A stretch of 64,000 nucleotides of DNA from Sipunculus nudus (taxonomy: Eukaryota > Annelida > Sipuncula > Golfingiida > Sipunculidae): contig CM049312.1 of the NCBI GenBank assembly GCA_026874595.1, positions 48,487,429 through 48,551,428 of the forward strand, given 5' to 3'. Below are positions 44,471-58,856 of this stretch, piece by piece. Within the stretch, counting starts at the first letter, position 1. Every line of letters begins with the position of its first letter. A program made the translations under genes and the position numbers. The notes under the pieces are model-generated. The model made no database searches. It was given only the letters and a program-made list of their open reading frames with translations, and was not told the origin of the DNA.

Positions 44471-47189
44471 CTTCTTCCATTTCTCATTCTACAGTTAAAG
44501 ACTGCTTCTGTAATCTTAACCATTTGAGCTTTATACATTGCTGAACGAGCTAGTCCGGATTTGGGCTTGCACGAAACCGGTACCATCCTCGAGCTCCACT
44601 TTGTAAATCAGATATAAAATACAAACTAACATCCAGTTGAAAGTACACGAATACAAAAACCACGACAAATATACAAATAGAAACATATTCACACAATATA
44701 CATACACGCAGATAAAAATTTAACAATTTTAAACTACCAAATTAAATAATCTGATCACGAAATAAACGCAACTGATTATAAAACATAAACCTAATATTTG
44801 AATACATAACCCCCCCCCCCCCCACACACACACACGCACGATAAATGATGTCCCACCTGCACAAAAGTACTTGCATATATATACACACACACTTACATCC
44901 AATCGATTCCGAAAACCTCTGCCTCACTTAGCATAGTCTTTTAAAGTGATTACCTCTGATCGAAATAACAAAACTAGAAGGTAAATAAACCAACTTAACA
45001 TACGGACCAAACACTAAAACTTATGATCATCCACATCAAATATCCAAGAGAAACATCTGAAACCAAAAACTACAACTGAAATCAACTCTGATTTTAACAA
45101 CTAACTTTGCTCAACTGCATATTTAAAATGCATTCATCTATAAATCCTAGAACTAAAATCAATTCACTTGCATCCATGTATGATACTAATGATAAAGAAA
45201 CCCTGCTCTCTGCAATCCAATTACATATGCTTGTACACATACAGCCCCGTACATAAACAATACAACACTATTCAAAATGGTAAACAAATATAGGCCTTCA
45301 AATTAAATAAAAAAAAACAAGATAAACATCACAATAATTATGGCATTAGCTACAGTGCTTTGTGCACATAAATTAAATTTCACATAGACCATACCTTAAA
45401 AACATTTTGAATTAATTTCACCTTGCCAGTTATCTCAACCTGTACAAAATTTTCCTAAACGGAGATTATATATAAATCATTCCGAAGTCTAATTCCTATC
45501 ACCCAGGTTAACGATCACTATTTCCCACGAAAAACAAAATCTGCATACTTACTAGATCTTGGAGTCTCGCCGCAAAAAGGGAGATGGTGGTTTGACTCCC
45601 CATATATATCGGTCTCGATATAAACTAAATCTTTGGTTTGATCCTAATAACAAGATCCAAAATGTCTCAATGCCCCACATAAAAAAGGACAATAGCCAAA
45701 AATATTCATAGTAAGCAGTAATATTTTTTTTACCTGTTTAGAACACCTTAATCTGAATTGAACACATTAAACAATTAAAGAATCCCAAAAATATGGATCA
45801 CACTCACGCCTTGTCCTCATGTTTACGTATACCGGTACTTGGTAAAATCCGAACTCCAACTCCGGACTCGGACTCCACAGTAATAACCGCCGGATACTCA
45901 TTTTGGCATGAGTGAACCTACAAACACACGTAATATTGTTAAGAAACAAAACTTCATACAAAATATGATTATTAGCCATTGTATCGGGTCCGGCGATTAT
46001 TACTTTAATAATTACTGTAAAAATACTAAAAGTCGGGGTCCGTGTTTTAACAAGTACCTTCCACAGAGACTGGACTGCGCTGTAAGGCGCGAAGTGTATG
46101 CACCGTCATGCTTCACTGGTTGCACCTGCATCTCGTGCCACGGCATGATCAGACACGTTTGAAACACCCGCACAACAAGTACAAATTTTAACCAGCGCAT
46201 GCAACATAATTGTAGCGGAAACGGCGGGTCTTCAGCAGTAATCTAACTTAAAAACACCAGGTCCCTGATAAAATCTATATTTACTCAAGATTTAAATCTA
46301 AATTACTTCAGAATACACCATCGAAAAACGTAAACATCCTATTTCTCTCCAATTTGGCCGAAAATCATGGAGCCGCAATAGCGCAAACATTGATAGGTAC
46401 ACGCGTACTTTTATAGGGAAACCAGGTCGAATTTAATGTGTTGTTGTGTCTGCGTGGACAGATAGCTCTTCAATAAACGAACTATGGCTTGAGCAGGCTT
46501 GAAATCATTTTTTTTTCAAGCTGTTGATCGGTTTGTGGGGGTGGGTTGGGCGTTCATAGGTCACAGTAGTTGTCATGGTATTAAGGAATTATTCACGAGT
46601 CTTTTCCTGTACTAGTGCGGTAGGATTAGTTCTGAATTTGCTGAAATTTTTGGAATATATGAACTGAATTTTGCGTGCCTCTGAAAGTGAATTGAATATA
46701 TGGTACATATTTAATAAATCTGTCTTAATTTGTTACAAAATGTGAAGATTTGTTGACACTTATCAGTGTGTGTTTGTGTGTGTTGGGGGGGGGGGGGGGG
46801 GGGTGGCTCCTTTAAGGCCTGTTGGTTCACCTTGAAATTTTCTGTCGTTTTGGGCGGGGCTCTTGAAATGAGTTGCCGCGGTCTCAAATATGATCTCAGG
46901 TAAATCGGAATTCTCTCTATATACAGAGGCGGTGTGTAACTGGGGATAAAAAAATAGTTCGTAAGATAATGTTACTAGTTTCTTTATTAGCAATACACAT
47001 GAACATATAAACATATAAAGTTTTGTTGATATGTATGTGTTTGTGATGAGAATGTGTACTTCAGCATTGTGTTTCTTGTATTGGCGTGAGGACGCCTAAT
47101 TTGCCTGCGTCATGCCTTGTGTGTAAATATTTGTGCGTGTTGAGTGTTTGTATATGTATGTCTATATTTCTATATATTAATGTTGGTCA
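44471..47189. other. AT-rich spacer, including a less AT-rich patch at 45.8-46.45 kb
   Basis: Mostly AT-rich with a poly-C run (about 44811-44823), CA repeats (44825-44836) and a poly-G run of about 19 (46784-46802). From about 45830 to 46450 base composition is more balanced and CpG is more frequent. A minus-strand frame at 46012-46200 (MPWHEMQVQPVKHDGAYTSR within it) is the only piece with protein-like composition. I do not recognise it and do not call it a gene. Confidence 0.4.
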
Positions 47190-48972
47190 GTTCCGTTTTT
47201 TTGTTTCTCGAAATAATGTTTTCGTAATAACTCCTTTAACATTGGTCCTATCTTCACAAACTTCGACTCAATTTCTTCGTGTGGATCTTCTCTAAAACCT
47301 GGTCTATTCGACTAGCCTCAATATTGTGTCATTTTATCAGTGTGTCTGTCTGTTTGTCAGTTGTCCTCGCCTGGTTGCTGGTTCTTGCGTCTGACATGTA
47401 GCATTCTACAGGCCACAGTTTTGCAGGAATCCTTTTGAAACTGGTACATCTGATGTCCTACCCTTGTATCTCGAAAGTTATTTTTCATTTTCCGGATATG
47501 GTCTCTAGGGGCCCTGTACTCAAACCTCTACAACATATAATTTGTTGGCCATATCTCTAAAACCCTAAGCCTCAATTACATAAACTATAGCTTATTTTTT
47601 TCTCTGAGTCTTCTCCATAAACTGATAATGTCATCTGGTCTCAATCTTGTGTCACTTTGTCAGTATGTCTGTGTGATTGTCAGTTGTCCTGATTTTAGTC
47701 TGCTTGCTGGTTATTGCGTCTTACATATTAGCATTCTACAGAACACAGTTTTACAGGAATCCCTTTGTAACTTACATTTGTCATATATCGGAACGTTATC
47801 TGGAAGTCCTATGTGTATTATTCAAAATAGGTCAAAGGTCAAAGTCAATTTGATCAGAACATATCAAAATATTATTTTCTTCATTCTTCTTTGTTAATAT
47901 TGGTCCTTTCTATCAATAAGTGATACCCTTAAGGCCACAGTTGTGCAGGAATCCTTTTGAATCTAGTACATCTTATGTCTTGCACTAATATCTCGAAGGT
48001 CATTTTTCATGTTTGGAAAATAGCCCCTAAGGAGCGCTGCACTCTATCCTTAACAGTCCTATCTGTATTATTCAAATAGGTCTAAGGTCAAGGTGAAGGT
48101 GATCAAAACATACCAAATTTTTTTTTCTTCAGAACTTTGTTAATATTGATCCTATCTTTACAAATTAGGGATTATTTTCTTTCACTTTGACATTGCACAT
48201 TCATCTGTCTAACTTTGTGTCATTTCCGGCAAGCGCGTGACCTCTGGTCATCTAGTTTGTTTGTTGCTTGCCAGAAATCTTCGTAACTTCATTTAAAGGC
48301 CTTTCTTCTGGTGTGTAGTTGCTTCAAATTTGCCGAAACCATGGTTACGAATTTGGGGGAAAAGTCATGATATTCTGAAATAAGGGGTCTTATTTTTCTA
48401 ACTTTGTCAGTTTAAAAGCTAGAGAGGTCTAGTTTTTTGCATCAGGAAGCATTCAACTAGTACTGCAAGATTTTTTTATAAGTCTCGCGATATCTCGTAT
48501 AACGTCTCGTCAAACGAGATATTTCGAGATTTCAGTAATCTTGCCCTGGAGGTCACAGTTTTGCAGAAATCTTTTTGAAACTGACATATCGTAAGTCTTA
48601 CACTATTATCTCGAAATTGTTTTTCCATTTTTTGAATGCAGCCGCTAGGTGGCGCTGCATGCAAACCTCCCCAACATATCATGTTTTGACCATATCTCCA
48701 AAACTGTGAGCCTCAATTACATAAACTATAGCTTATTTTCATACTCTGAGCCCTTTCTAAATCCTGGTGTAGTCATTTCGATTCAATCTTGAGTCACTTT
48801 GTCAGTGTGTCCGTCTGTTTCTCAGTTGTCCTCAAATTCGCCTGCTTACCGGTTCTTGCGTCTCACTTATAGGATTCTACAGGTCACAGTTTTGAAAGAA
48901 TCCTTTTAAAACTATTACATCTTATGTCTTACACTAATATCTCGAAACAGATTTTTCATTTTCCAGATATGG

Positions 48973-48986
48973 CCACTAGGGGGCGG
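48973..48986 (+). promoter_or_regulatory. exact CTCF-consensus match
   Basis: CCACTAGGGGGCGG meets every position of the consensus, ending G rather than C (allowed). Preceded by atatgg. Confidence 0.5.
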
Positions 48987-50990
48987 TGCACTTAAACTTC
49001 CACAACATATCATTTTTTGCCCATATCTCCAAAAATATAAACTTCATTTACATAAACTATAGGTTATTATCTTCCTCTGAGGTTTCTCCGTCACATGATT
49101 AAGTCATCTGTTCTTAATCTTGGGTCAGTTTGTCAGTATGTTTGTCTGTTTTTCAGTTGTCCTTAATTTCGCCTGCTTCCTGGTTCTTGTGTCTCACATT
49201 TACCATTCCACTGGCCACAATTTTGCAGGAATCGCTTTGTAACTTACACTTATCATATTTCATAACGATATCTGGAAGGCCAATGTTTATTATTCAAATA
49301 AGTCAAAGGTCAAGGGGATCAAGACATATCAAAAACTTTTTTCTTCAGAACTTTGTTAATATTGGTCCTATTTTTGCAAACTATATGTTATTTTCTTTCA
49401 CTTTGACATTGCTCGTTCATCTGACTAACTTGACGTCATTTCCGGCAAGCGCGTGACCTCAGGTCATCTAGTTTGTCTGTCTGTCTGTCTGTGTACTCTC
49501 TACAGGCCACAATTTTGCAGCAATTGCTTTTAAACTTACAAAGCTGTTAGACAAGCAAGTGTCCTGGAGGCCTATTGTTTTTGGGCAATATAGGTCAAAG
49601 GTAAAGGTCAAGGTCATCAAGAATTCTTTAAACGGTTTTTTCTTATTAACTTTGTTACTATTAGTCGCATCTACTTCAACAATAGCTCATTTTAATCGAC
49701 ATTCCATGGCCTGTCATCTGGTATGTAGCTGACTCAAATAAGCCGTCACCATGGTTACAAATTATGGGAAAAAAGTCATGATATTTGAAAATCTGGGGTC
49801 TTATTTTTCTAACTTTGTCAGTTTTAAAGCTAGAGAGGTCTAGTTTTTTGCATCAAGTAGCAGTCAACTAGTACTACAAGATTTTATTACAAGTCTTGCA
49901 ATATATCGTAAAATATCTCGTGAATAGGGATATTTCGAGATTTCATTCATCTTGCCCTGGAGGCCACATTGTTTCAGGAATCTTTTTGAAACTGACATAT
50001 CATATCTCCTAAAGTATTATCTCGAAATTGATTTTTCATTCTTTGAATATGGCAGCTAGGGGGCGCTGCACCTGACCCTCAAACACATATCATTACATTG
50101 GCCATATCTCTAAAACCCAATGCCTCAATTACATAAACTATAGCTTATTTTCTTCCTCTGAGTTTTCTCCATAACTTGATAATATCAACTTGTCTCAATC
50201 TTGTGTCATTTTGTCAGTGTGTCTGTCTGTTTGTCAGTTGTCCTCTATTCGGCCTGCTTGCTGGTTCTTGCGTCTCAAATATAGCATTCTATGGGCCAGA
50301 GGTTTGCAGGAACGCTTTTGAAACTGGTATGTCTTATGTGTTACACTAATATCTCGAAAGTTATTTTTCATTTTCCGGATATGGAAACCAGGGGGCGCTG
50401 CATTTTAACCTTCCAAACATATCATATTTTGGCCATAGCTCCAAAGCTATAAAACTAACCCACATAAACTGTCGCTCATTTTGCTCCTCTTTACCTTCGG
50501 CACTTTTGTCTGGTAACCTGTTATCACAGCTGTGTCAGAATGTCTGTTTGTTCGTCTTTTGTTGTAAGCTTTGTCTGCTGGCTTGTTGTTTTGTCTGATA
50601 TGTCATTCTACAGGCCAGAATTTCTCAGCAAACGCTCAAAGTAATTCAAATGATAGAAAACCGACAATATGTTCTGTCTGTCCGTCCGTCTGTCATTTCA
50701 AATTCCGGCAAACGCTCGACCTCTGGTCGTCTAGTTTGTTGCTTGCCGGAAATCTTCGATTTCGGCAAGTTGGGTGGTAAGTCGCGTATGTATGTTTGTT
50801 GCTTGCCGGAAATCTTCGATTTCGGCAAGTTGGTTGGTCAGTTGCGTATGTTTGTTTGTTTGTTTGTTTGTTTGTTTGTTTGTTTGTCTGTGGACTCTCT
50901 ACAGGCCACACTTTTGCAGCAATAGCTTTCCATCTGACACAGCTGATAGACAAGCAAAAGTCCTCGAGGCCTATTGTTATTGGGCGACAT

Positions 50991-51015
50991 AGGTCAAAGG
51001 TCAAGGTCAAGGTCA
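50991..51015 (+). promoter_or_regulatory. AGGTCA run (DR1 plus two abutting half-sites)
   Basis: AGGTCA, one A, then three AGGTCA. Same arrangement as 12926-12950, inside the L module that carries two minisatellite units. Confidence 0.45.
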
Positions 51016-54000
51016 TCAAAACTTCTCAAAACGGTTTTTTCTTCATATCTTTGTAACTGTTAGTGGTATCTTCTTCAAACATAGCTCATTTTAAACGTCA
51101 TTCCCAGGCCTTTCTTCTGGTGTGTAGCTCTTTCAAATTTGCCGTAACCATGGTTACGCATTTTGGGGAAAAAGTCATGATATTCTGAAATAAGGGGTCT
51201 TATTTTTCTTACTTTGTCAGTTTTAAAGCTAGAGAGGTCTAGTTTTTTGCATCAGGTAGCATTTAACAAGTACTGCAAGATTTTATAAAAAAGTCTCGCG
51301 ATATCTCGTACAATATCTCGTCAAACGAGATATTTCGAGATTTCAGTAATCTTGCCCTGGAGGCCACAGTTTTGCAGGAATCTTTTTGAAACTGGCATAT
51401 CGTAAGTCCTACACTATCATCTCGAAATCAATTTTTCATTTTTTTAATTCGGCCGCTAGGGGGCGCTGGGTGCAAACCTCTCAAACATATCATGTTTTGG
51501 CAATATCTCCAAAACTGTGAGCCTCAATTACATAAACTATAGCTTATTTTCATCCTCTGAGTCTTTTTGAATCCTGGTGTAGTCATTTCGACTCAATCTT
51601 GAGTCACTTTGTCAGTGTGTCCGTCTGTTTCTCAGTTGTCCTCAAATCCGCTTGCTTGCCGGTTCTTGCGTCTCACATATAGCATTCTACAGGCCACAGT
51701 TTTGAAATAATCCTTTTAAAACTATTACATCTTATGTCTTACACTAATATCTCGAAACGGATTTTTCATTTTCCAGAATTGGCCGCTAGGGGGCGGTGCA
51801 CTCAAACTTCCGCAACATATCATTTTTTGCCCATATCTCCAAAAGTATAAACCTCATTTACATAAACTATAGCTTATTATCTTCCTCTGAGGTTTCTCCA
51901 TCACATGATTAAGTCAACTGGTCTCAATCTTGGGTCAGTTTGTCAGTATGTTAGTCTGTTTTTCATTTGTCCTTAATTTCGCCTGCTTCCTGGTTCTTGC
52001 GTCTCACATATACCATTCCACTGGCCACAGTTTTGCAGGAATCGCTTTGTAACTTACACTTGTCATATTTCGTAACGATATCTGGAAGGCCTATGTTTAT
52101 TATTCAAATTAGTCAAAGGTCAAGGTCAAGGTGATCAAAACGTATCAAAGTTTTTTTTCTTTAGAACTTTGTTAATATTGATTCTATCTTTACAAACTAG
52201 GAATTATTTTCTTTCACTTTGACATTGCTCGTTCATCTGACTAACTTTACGTCATTTCCGGCAAGCGCGTGACCTCAGGTCATCTAGTCTGTTTGTTTGT
52301 CTGTCTGTCTGTGTACTCTCTACAGGCCACAATTTTGCAGCAATTGCTTTTAAACTTACACCAGTGTTAGACAAGCAAAAGTCCTGGATGCCTATTGTTT
52401 TTGGGCTTTATAGGTCATAGGTCAAGGTCATCAAAACTTCTCAAAACGGGTTTTTCTTCATATCTATGTCACTATTAGTCGTATCTTCTTCAAACATAGC
52501 TCATTTTAAACGTCATTCCAAGGCCAGTCATCTGGTGTAGCTGACTCAAATTTGCCGTTACCATAGTAACGAATTTTTTAGAAAAATTCATGATATTCGA
52601 AAATAAAGGACCTTATTTTTCTAACTTTGGCAGTTTTAGCGCTAGAGAGGTCTAGTTTTTTGCATCAGGTAGCATTCAACAAGTACTGTAAGATTGTTTT
52701 ATAAGTCTTGTGATATCTCGTATAATTTCTCGTCAAACGAGATATTTCGAGATTTCAGTAGTCTTGCCCTGGAGGCCACAGTTTATCGGGAATCTTTTTG
52801 AAACTGACATATCTTAAGTCCTGCACGATTTTATCTCGAAACTGTTTTTCCATTTTCTGAATGCGGCCGCTAGGGGGCGCTGTATGCAAACCTCCCCAAC
52901 ATATCATGTTTTGGCCATATCTCCAAAACTGAGATCCTCAATTACATAAACTGTAGCTTATTTTCTTCCTCTGGGTCTTTCCAAAAACCTGGTGTATTCA
53001 TTTGGTCTCAATCTTGAGTCACTTTGTCTGTGTGTCCGTCTGTTTCTCAGTTGTCCTCAAATCCGCTTGCTTGCCGGTTCTCACATATAGCATTCTACAG
53101 GCCACAGTTTTGAAAGAATCCTTTCAAAACTATTACATCTTATGTCTTACACTATTATCTCGAACCGGTTTTTCATTTTCCAGAATTGGCCGCTAGGGGC
53201 GGTGCACTCAAACTTGCACAACATATCATTTTTTAGCCATATCTCCAAAACTATAAACCTCATTTACATAAACTATAGCTTATTATCTTCCTCTGAGGTT
53301 TCTTCATAACATGATTAAGTCATCTGTTCTCAATCCTGGGTCAGTTTGTCAGTATGTTTCTCTGTTTGTCAGTTGTCCTCAATTTCGCCTGCTTCCTGGT
53401 TCTTGCGTCTCACATGTAGCATTCTACTGGCCACAGTTACGCAGGAATCGTTTTGTAAATTACACTTGTCATATATCGTGATGATATCTGGAAGTCCTAT
53501 GTTTATTATTCAAATAAGTCAAAGGTCAAGATCAAGGTGATCAAAATATATCAAAATCTTATTTTCTTCAGAACTTTGTTAATATTGGTTCTTTCTTCAC
53601 AAACTATGGATTATTTTCTTTCACTTTGACACTGCTCGTTCATCTGACTAACTTTACATCATTTCTGGCAAGCGCATGACCTCAGGTCATCTAGTCTGTT
53701 TGTTGCTTGCCAGAAATCTCCGATTTCGGCAAGCAGGTTGGTCAGTCGCGGATGTCTGTTTGTCTGTCTGTCTGTCTGTGTACTCTCTACAGGCCACAAT
53801 TGTTCAGCAATTGCCTTCAAACTTATACAGCTGGTAGACAAGCAAAAGTCCTGGAGGCCTATTGTTTTTGGGCATTATAGGTCAAATGTCAAGGTCAAGG
53901 TCATCAAAAGTATACAAAACAGTTTTTTGTTCATATCTGTGATAATATTGGTCGCATCTACTTCAACAGTAGCTCATTTTAATCGTCATTCAAAGGCCTG

Positions 54001-57000
54001 TCTTCTGGTGTGTAGCCGACTCAATTTGTTGTAACCATGGTAACGCATTTTTGGGGAAAAGTGCTGATATTTTTCTAAATTTGTCAGTTTTAAAGCTACA
54101 GAGGTTTAGTTTTTTGCTTCAGGTAGCATTCACCTAGTACTACAAGATTCTATTAAGAGTCTCGCAATATCTCGTATAATATCTCGTCAAACGAGATATT
54201 TCGAGATTTTAGTAATCTTGCCCTGGAGGCCAGTTTTGCAGGAATCTTTTTGAAACTGACATATCGTAAGTCCTACACTATTATCTCGAAATCAATTTTT
54301 CATTTTCCAGAATTGGCCGCTAGGGGGCGGTGCACTCAAACTTGCACAACATATCATTTCTTTGGCCATATCTCCAAAACTATTAACCTCATTTAAATAA
54401 ACTATAGCTTATTATCTTCCTCTGAGGTTTATCCATAACCTGATCAAGCATCTGTTCTTAATCTTGGGTCAGTTTGTCAGTATGTTGGTCTGTTTTTCAG
54501 TTGTCCTTAATTTCGCCTGCTTCCTGGTTCTTGCGTCTCACATTTACCATTCTACTAGCCACAGTTTTGCAGGAATCGCTTTGTAACTTACACTTATCAT
54601 ATTTCGTAACGATATCTGGAAGGCCAAAGTTTATTATTCAAATAAGTCAAAGGTCAAGGTCAAGGTGATCAAAACATATCAAAATCTTTTTTCTTCAGAA
54701 CTTTTTTAATATTGGTCCTATCTTTACAAACTATGGATCATTTTCTTTCACTTTGACATTGCTCGTTCATCTGACTAACTTTACGTCATTTCCGGCAAGC
54801 GCGTGACCTCAGGTCATCTAGTCTGTCTGTCTGTTTGTCTGTGTACTCTCTACAGGCCACAATTTTGCAGCAATTTTCTTTTAACTTATACAGTTGGTAG
54901 ACAAGCAAACATCCTGGAGGCCTATTGTTTTTGGGCGATATAGGTCAAGGTCAAGGTCATCAAAAGTTTACAAAACATTTTTTTCTTCATATCTGTGTGA
55001 CTATTAGTCGTATCTACTTCAACCGTAGCTCATTTTAATCGTCATTCCAATGCCTGTCTTCTGGTGTGTAGCTGACTCAATTTACGGTCACCATGGTAAC
55101 GCATTTGAGGGGAAAACTGCTGACATTTGTCTAACTCTGTCAGTTTTAAAGCTAGAGAGGTCTAGTTTTCGGCTTGAGGTAGCATTCAACTAGAACTACA
55201 AGAATTTATTAAAAGTCTCGCAGTATCTCGTAAAATATCTCGTCAAACGAGATATTTCGAGATTTCAGTAATCTTGCCCTGGAGGCCACAGTTTTGCAGG
55301 AATCTTTTTGAAACTGACATATCGTATGTCCTACCCTATTATCTCGAAATTGTTTTTCATTTTTTGAAAGCGGCCGCTAGGGAGCGCTGTATGCAAACCT
55401 CCCCAACATATCATGTTTTGGCCATATCTCCAAAATTATAAGCCTCAATAACAAAAACTATAGCTTATTTTCTTCCTCTTAGTCTTCACCATAAACTCGT
55501 TAAGTCATCTGGTCTCAATCTTGTGTCACTTTGTCAGTATGTCTGTCTGTTTGTCAGATGTCCTCAAATTCGCCTGCTTGCTGTTGTTTGCGTCTCACAT
55601 ATAACATTCTACAGGCCACAGTTTTGAAAGAATCCTTTTGAAACTATTACATCATATGTCTTACCGTTATATCTCGAAAGAGGTTTTTCATTTACCGGAG
55701 ATGGCCACTAGGGGGTGCTGCACTCGACCCTCCCCAACATATCATTTTTTTGCTATATATTCAGAACTATAAACACCCATTACATAAACTATCGCTTATT
55801 TTCTCCCTCTGAGTCTTCTCCATAATCTTGTGTAGTCATTTGCACTCGATCTTGAGTCACTTTGTCAGTGTGTCCGTCTGTTTGTCAGTTGCCCTCAAAT
55901 TCGCCTGCTTGCTGGTTCTTGCGTCTCACATAGAGTATTCTACAGGCCACAGTTTTGAAAGAATCTTTTTAAAACTATTACATCTTATGTCTTACACAAA
56001 ACTATTACATCTTATGTCTTACACTAATATCTCGAAACCAATTTTTCATTTTCCAGAATTGGCCGCTAGGGGGCGGTGCACTCAAACTTGCACAACATAT
56101 CATTTTTTTGGCCATATCTCCAAAACTATTTACCTCATTTAAATAAACTATAGCTTATTATCTTCCTCTGAGGTTTATCCATAACCTGATCAAGCATCTG
56201 TTCTTAATCTTGGGTCAGTTTGTCAGTATGTTGGTCTGTTTGTCAGTTGTCCTTAGTTTCGCCTGCTTCCTGGTTCTTGCGTCTCACATTTACCATTCTA
56301 CTAGCCACAGTTTTGCAGGAATCGCTTTGTATCTTACACTTATCATATTTCGTAACGATATCTGGAAGGCCAAAGTTTATTATTCAAATAAGTCAAAGGT
56401 CAAGGTCAAGGTGATCAAAACATATCAAAATCTTTTTTCTTCAGAACTTTTTTAATATTGGTCCTATCTTTACAAACTATGGATCATTTTCTTTCACTTT
56501 GACATTGCTCGTTCATCTGACTAACTTTACGTCATTTCCGGCAAGCGCGTGACCTCAGGTCATCTAGTCTGTCTGTCTGTTTGTCTGTGTACTCTCTACA
56601 GGCCACAATTTTGCAGCAATTTTCTTTTAACTTATACAGTTGGTAGACAAGCAAACATCCTGGAGGCCTGTTGTTTTTGGGCGATATAGGTCAAAGGTCA
56701 AGGTCATCAAAAGTATACAAAACATTTTTTCTTCATATCTGTGTGACTATTAGTCATATCTACTTCAACCGTAGCTCATTTTAATCGTCATTCCAATGCC
56801 TGTCTTCTGGTGTGTAGCTGACTCACTTTGCGGTCACCATGGTAACGCATTTGAGGGGAAAACTGCTGACATTTTTCTAACTTTGTCAGTTTTAAAGCTA
56901 GAGAGGTCTAGTTTTCGGCGTCAGGTTGTATTCAACTAGAACTACAAGAATTTTTTAAAAGTCTCGCAGTATCTCGTAAAATATCTCGTCAAACGAGATA

Positions 57001-58842
57001 TTTCGAGATTTCAGTAATCTTGCCGTGGAGGTCATAGTTTTGCAGGAATCTTTTTGAAACTGACATATCGTATGTCCTACCCTATTATCTCGAAATTGTT
57101 TTTCATTTTTTGAAAGCGGCCGCTAGGGAGCGCTGTATGCAAACCTCCCCAACATATCATGTTTTGGCCATACCTCCAAAATTATTAGCCTCAATAACAA
57201 AAACTATAGCTTATTTTTCCCTCTAAGTCTTCTTCATGAACTCGTTTAGTCATCTGGTCTCAATCTTGTGTCACTTTGTCTGTGTGTCCGTCTGTTTCTC
57301 AGTTGTCCTCAAATCCGCTTGCTTGCCGGTTCTTGCGTCTCACATATAGCATTCTACAGGCCACAGTTTTGAAAGAATCTTTTTAAAACTATTACATCTT
57401 ATTTATGTCTTACACTAATATCTCGAAACCAATTTTTCATTTTCCAGAATTAGCCGCTAGGGGGCGGTGCACTCAAACTTGCACAACATATCATTTTTTT
57501 GGCCATATCTCCAAAACTATTAACCTCATTTAAATAAACTATAGCTTATTATCTTCCTCTGAGGTTTATTCATAACCTGATCAAGCATCTGTTCTTAATC
57601 TTGGGTCAGTTTGTCAGTATGTTGGTCTGTTTGTCAGTTGTCCTTAGTTTCGCCTGCTTCCTGGTTCTTGCGTCTCACATTTACCATTCTACTAGCCACA
57701 GTTTTGCAGGAATCGCTTTGTAACTTACACTTATCATATTTCGTAACGATATCTGGAAGGCCAAAGTTTATTATTCAAATAAGTCAAAGGTCAAGGTCAA
57801 GGTGATCAAAACCTATCAAAATCTTTTTTCTTCAGAACCTTTTTAATATTGGTCCTATCTTTACAAACTAAGTATCATTTTCTTTCACTTTGACATTGCT
57901 CGTTCATCTGACTAACTTTACGTCATTTCCGGCAAGCGCGTGACCTCAGGTCATCCAGTCTGTCTGTCTATTTGTCTGTGTACTCTCTACAGGCCACAAT
58001 TTTGCAGCAATTTTCTTTTAACTTATACAGTTGGTAGACAAGCAAACATCCTGGAGGCCTATTGTTTTTGGGCGATATAGGTCAAAGGTCAAGGTCATCA
58101 AAAGTTTACAAAACATTTTTTTCTTCATATCTGTGTGACTATTAGTCATATCTACTTCAACCGTAGCTCATTTTAATCGTCATTCCAATGCCTGACTTCT
58201 GGTGTGTAGCTGACTCAATTTGCGGTCACCATGGTAACGCATTTGAGGGGAAAACTGCTGACATTTTTCTAACTTTGTCAGTTTTAAAGCTAGAGAGGTC
58301 TAGTTTTCGGCTTGAGGTAGCATTCAACTAGAACTACAAGAATTTATTAAAAGTCTCGCAGTATCTCGTAAAATATCTCGTCAAACGAGATATTTCGAGA
58401 TTTTAGTAATCTTGCCCTGGAGGCCACAGTTTTGCAGGAATCTTTTTGAAACTGACATATCGTATGTCCTACCCTATTATCTCGAAATTGTTTTTCATTT
58501 TTTGAAAGCGGCCGCTAGGGAGCGCTGTATGCAAACCTCCCCAACATATCATGTTTTTGCCATATCTCCAAAATTATAAGCCTCAATAACAAAAACTATA
58601 GCTTATTTTCTTCCTCTTAGGCTTCACCATAAACTCGTTAAGTCATCTGGTCTCAATCTTGTGTCACTTTGTCAGTATGTCTGTCTGTTTGTCAGATGTC
58701 CTCAAATTCGCCTGCTTGCTGTTGCTTGCGTCTCACATATAACATTCTACAGGCCACAGTTTTGAAAGAATCCTTTTGAAACTATTACATCATATGTCTT
58801 ACCGTAATATCTCGAAAGAGGTTTTTCATTTACCGGAGATGG

Positions 58843-58856
58843 CCACTAGGGGGCGC
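58843..58856 (+). promoter_or_regulatory. exact CTCF-consensus match
   Basis: CCACTAGGGGGCGC. This is the copy-B counterpart of 27499-27512, preserved unchanged. Confidence 0.5.
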
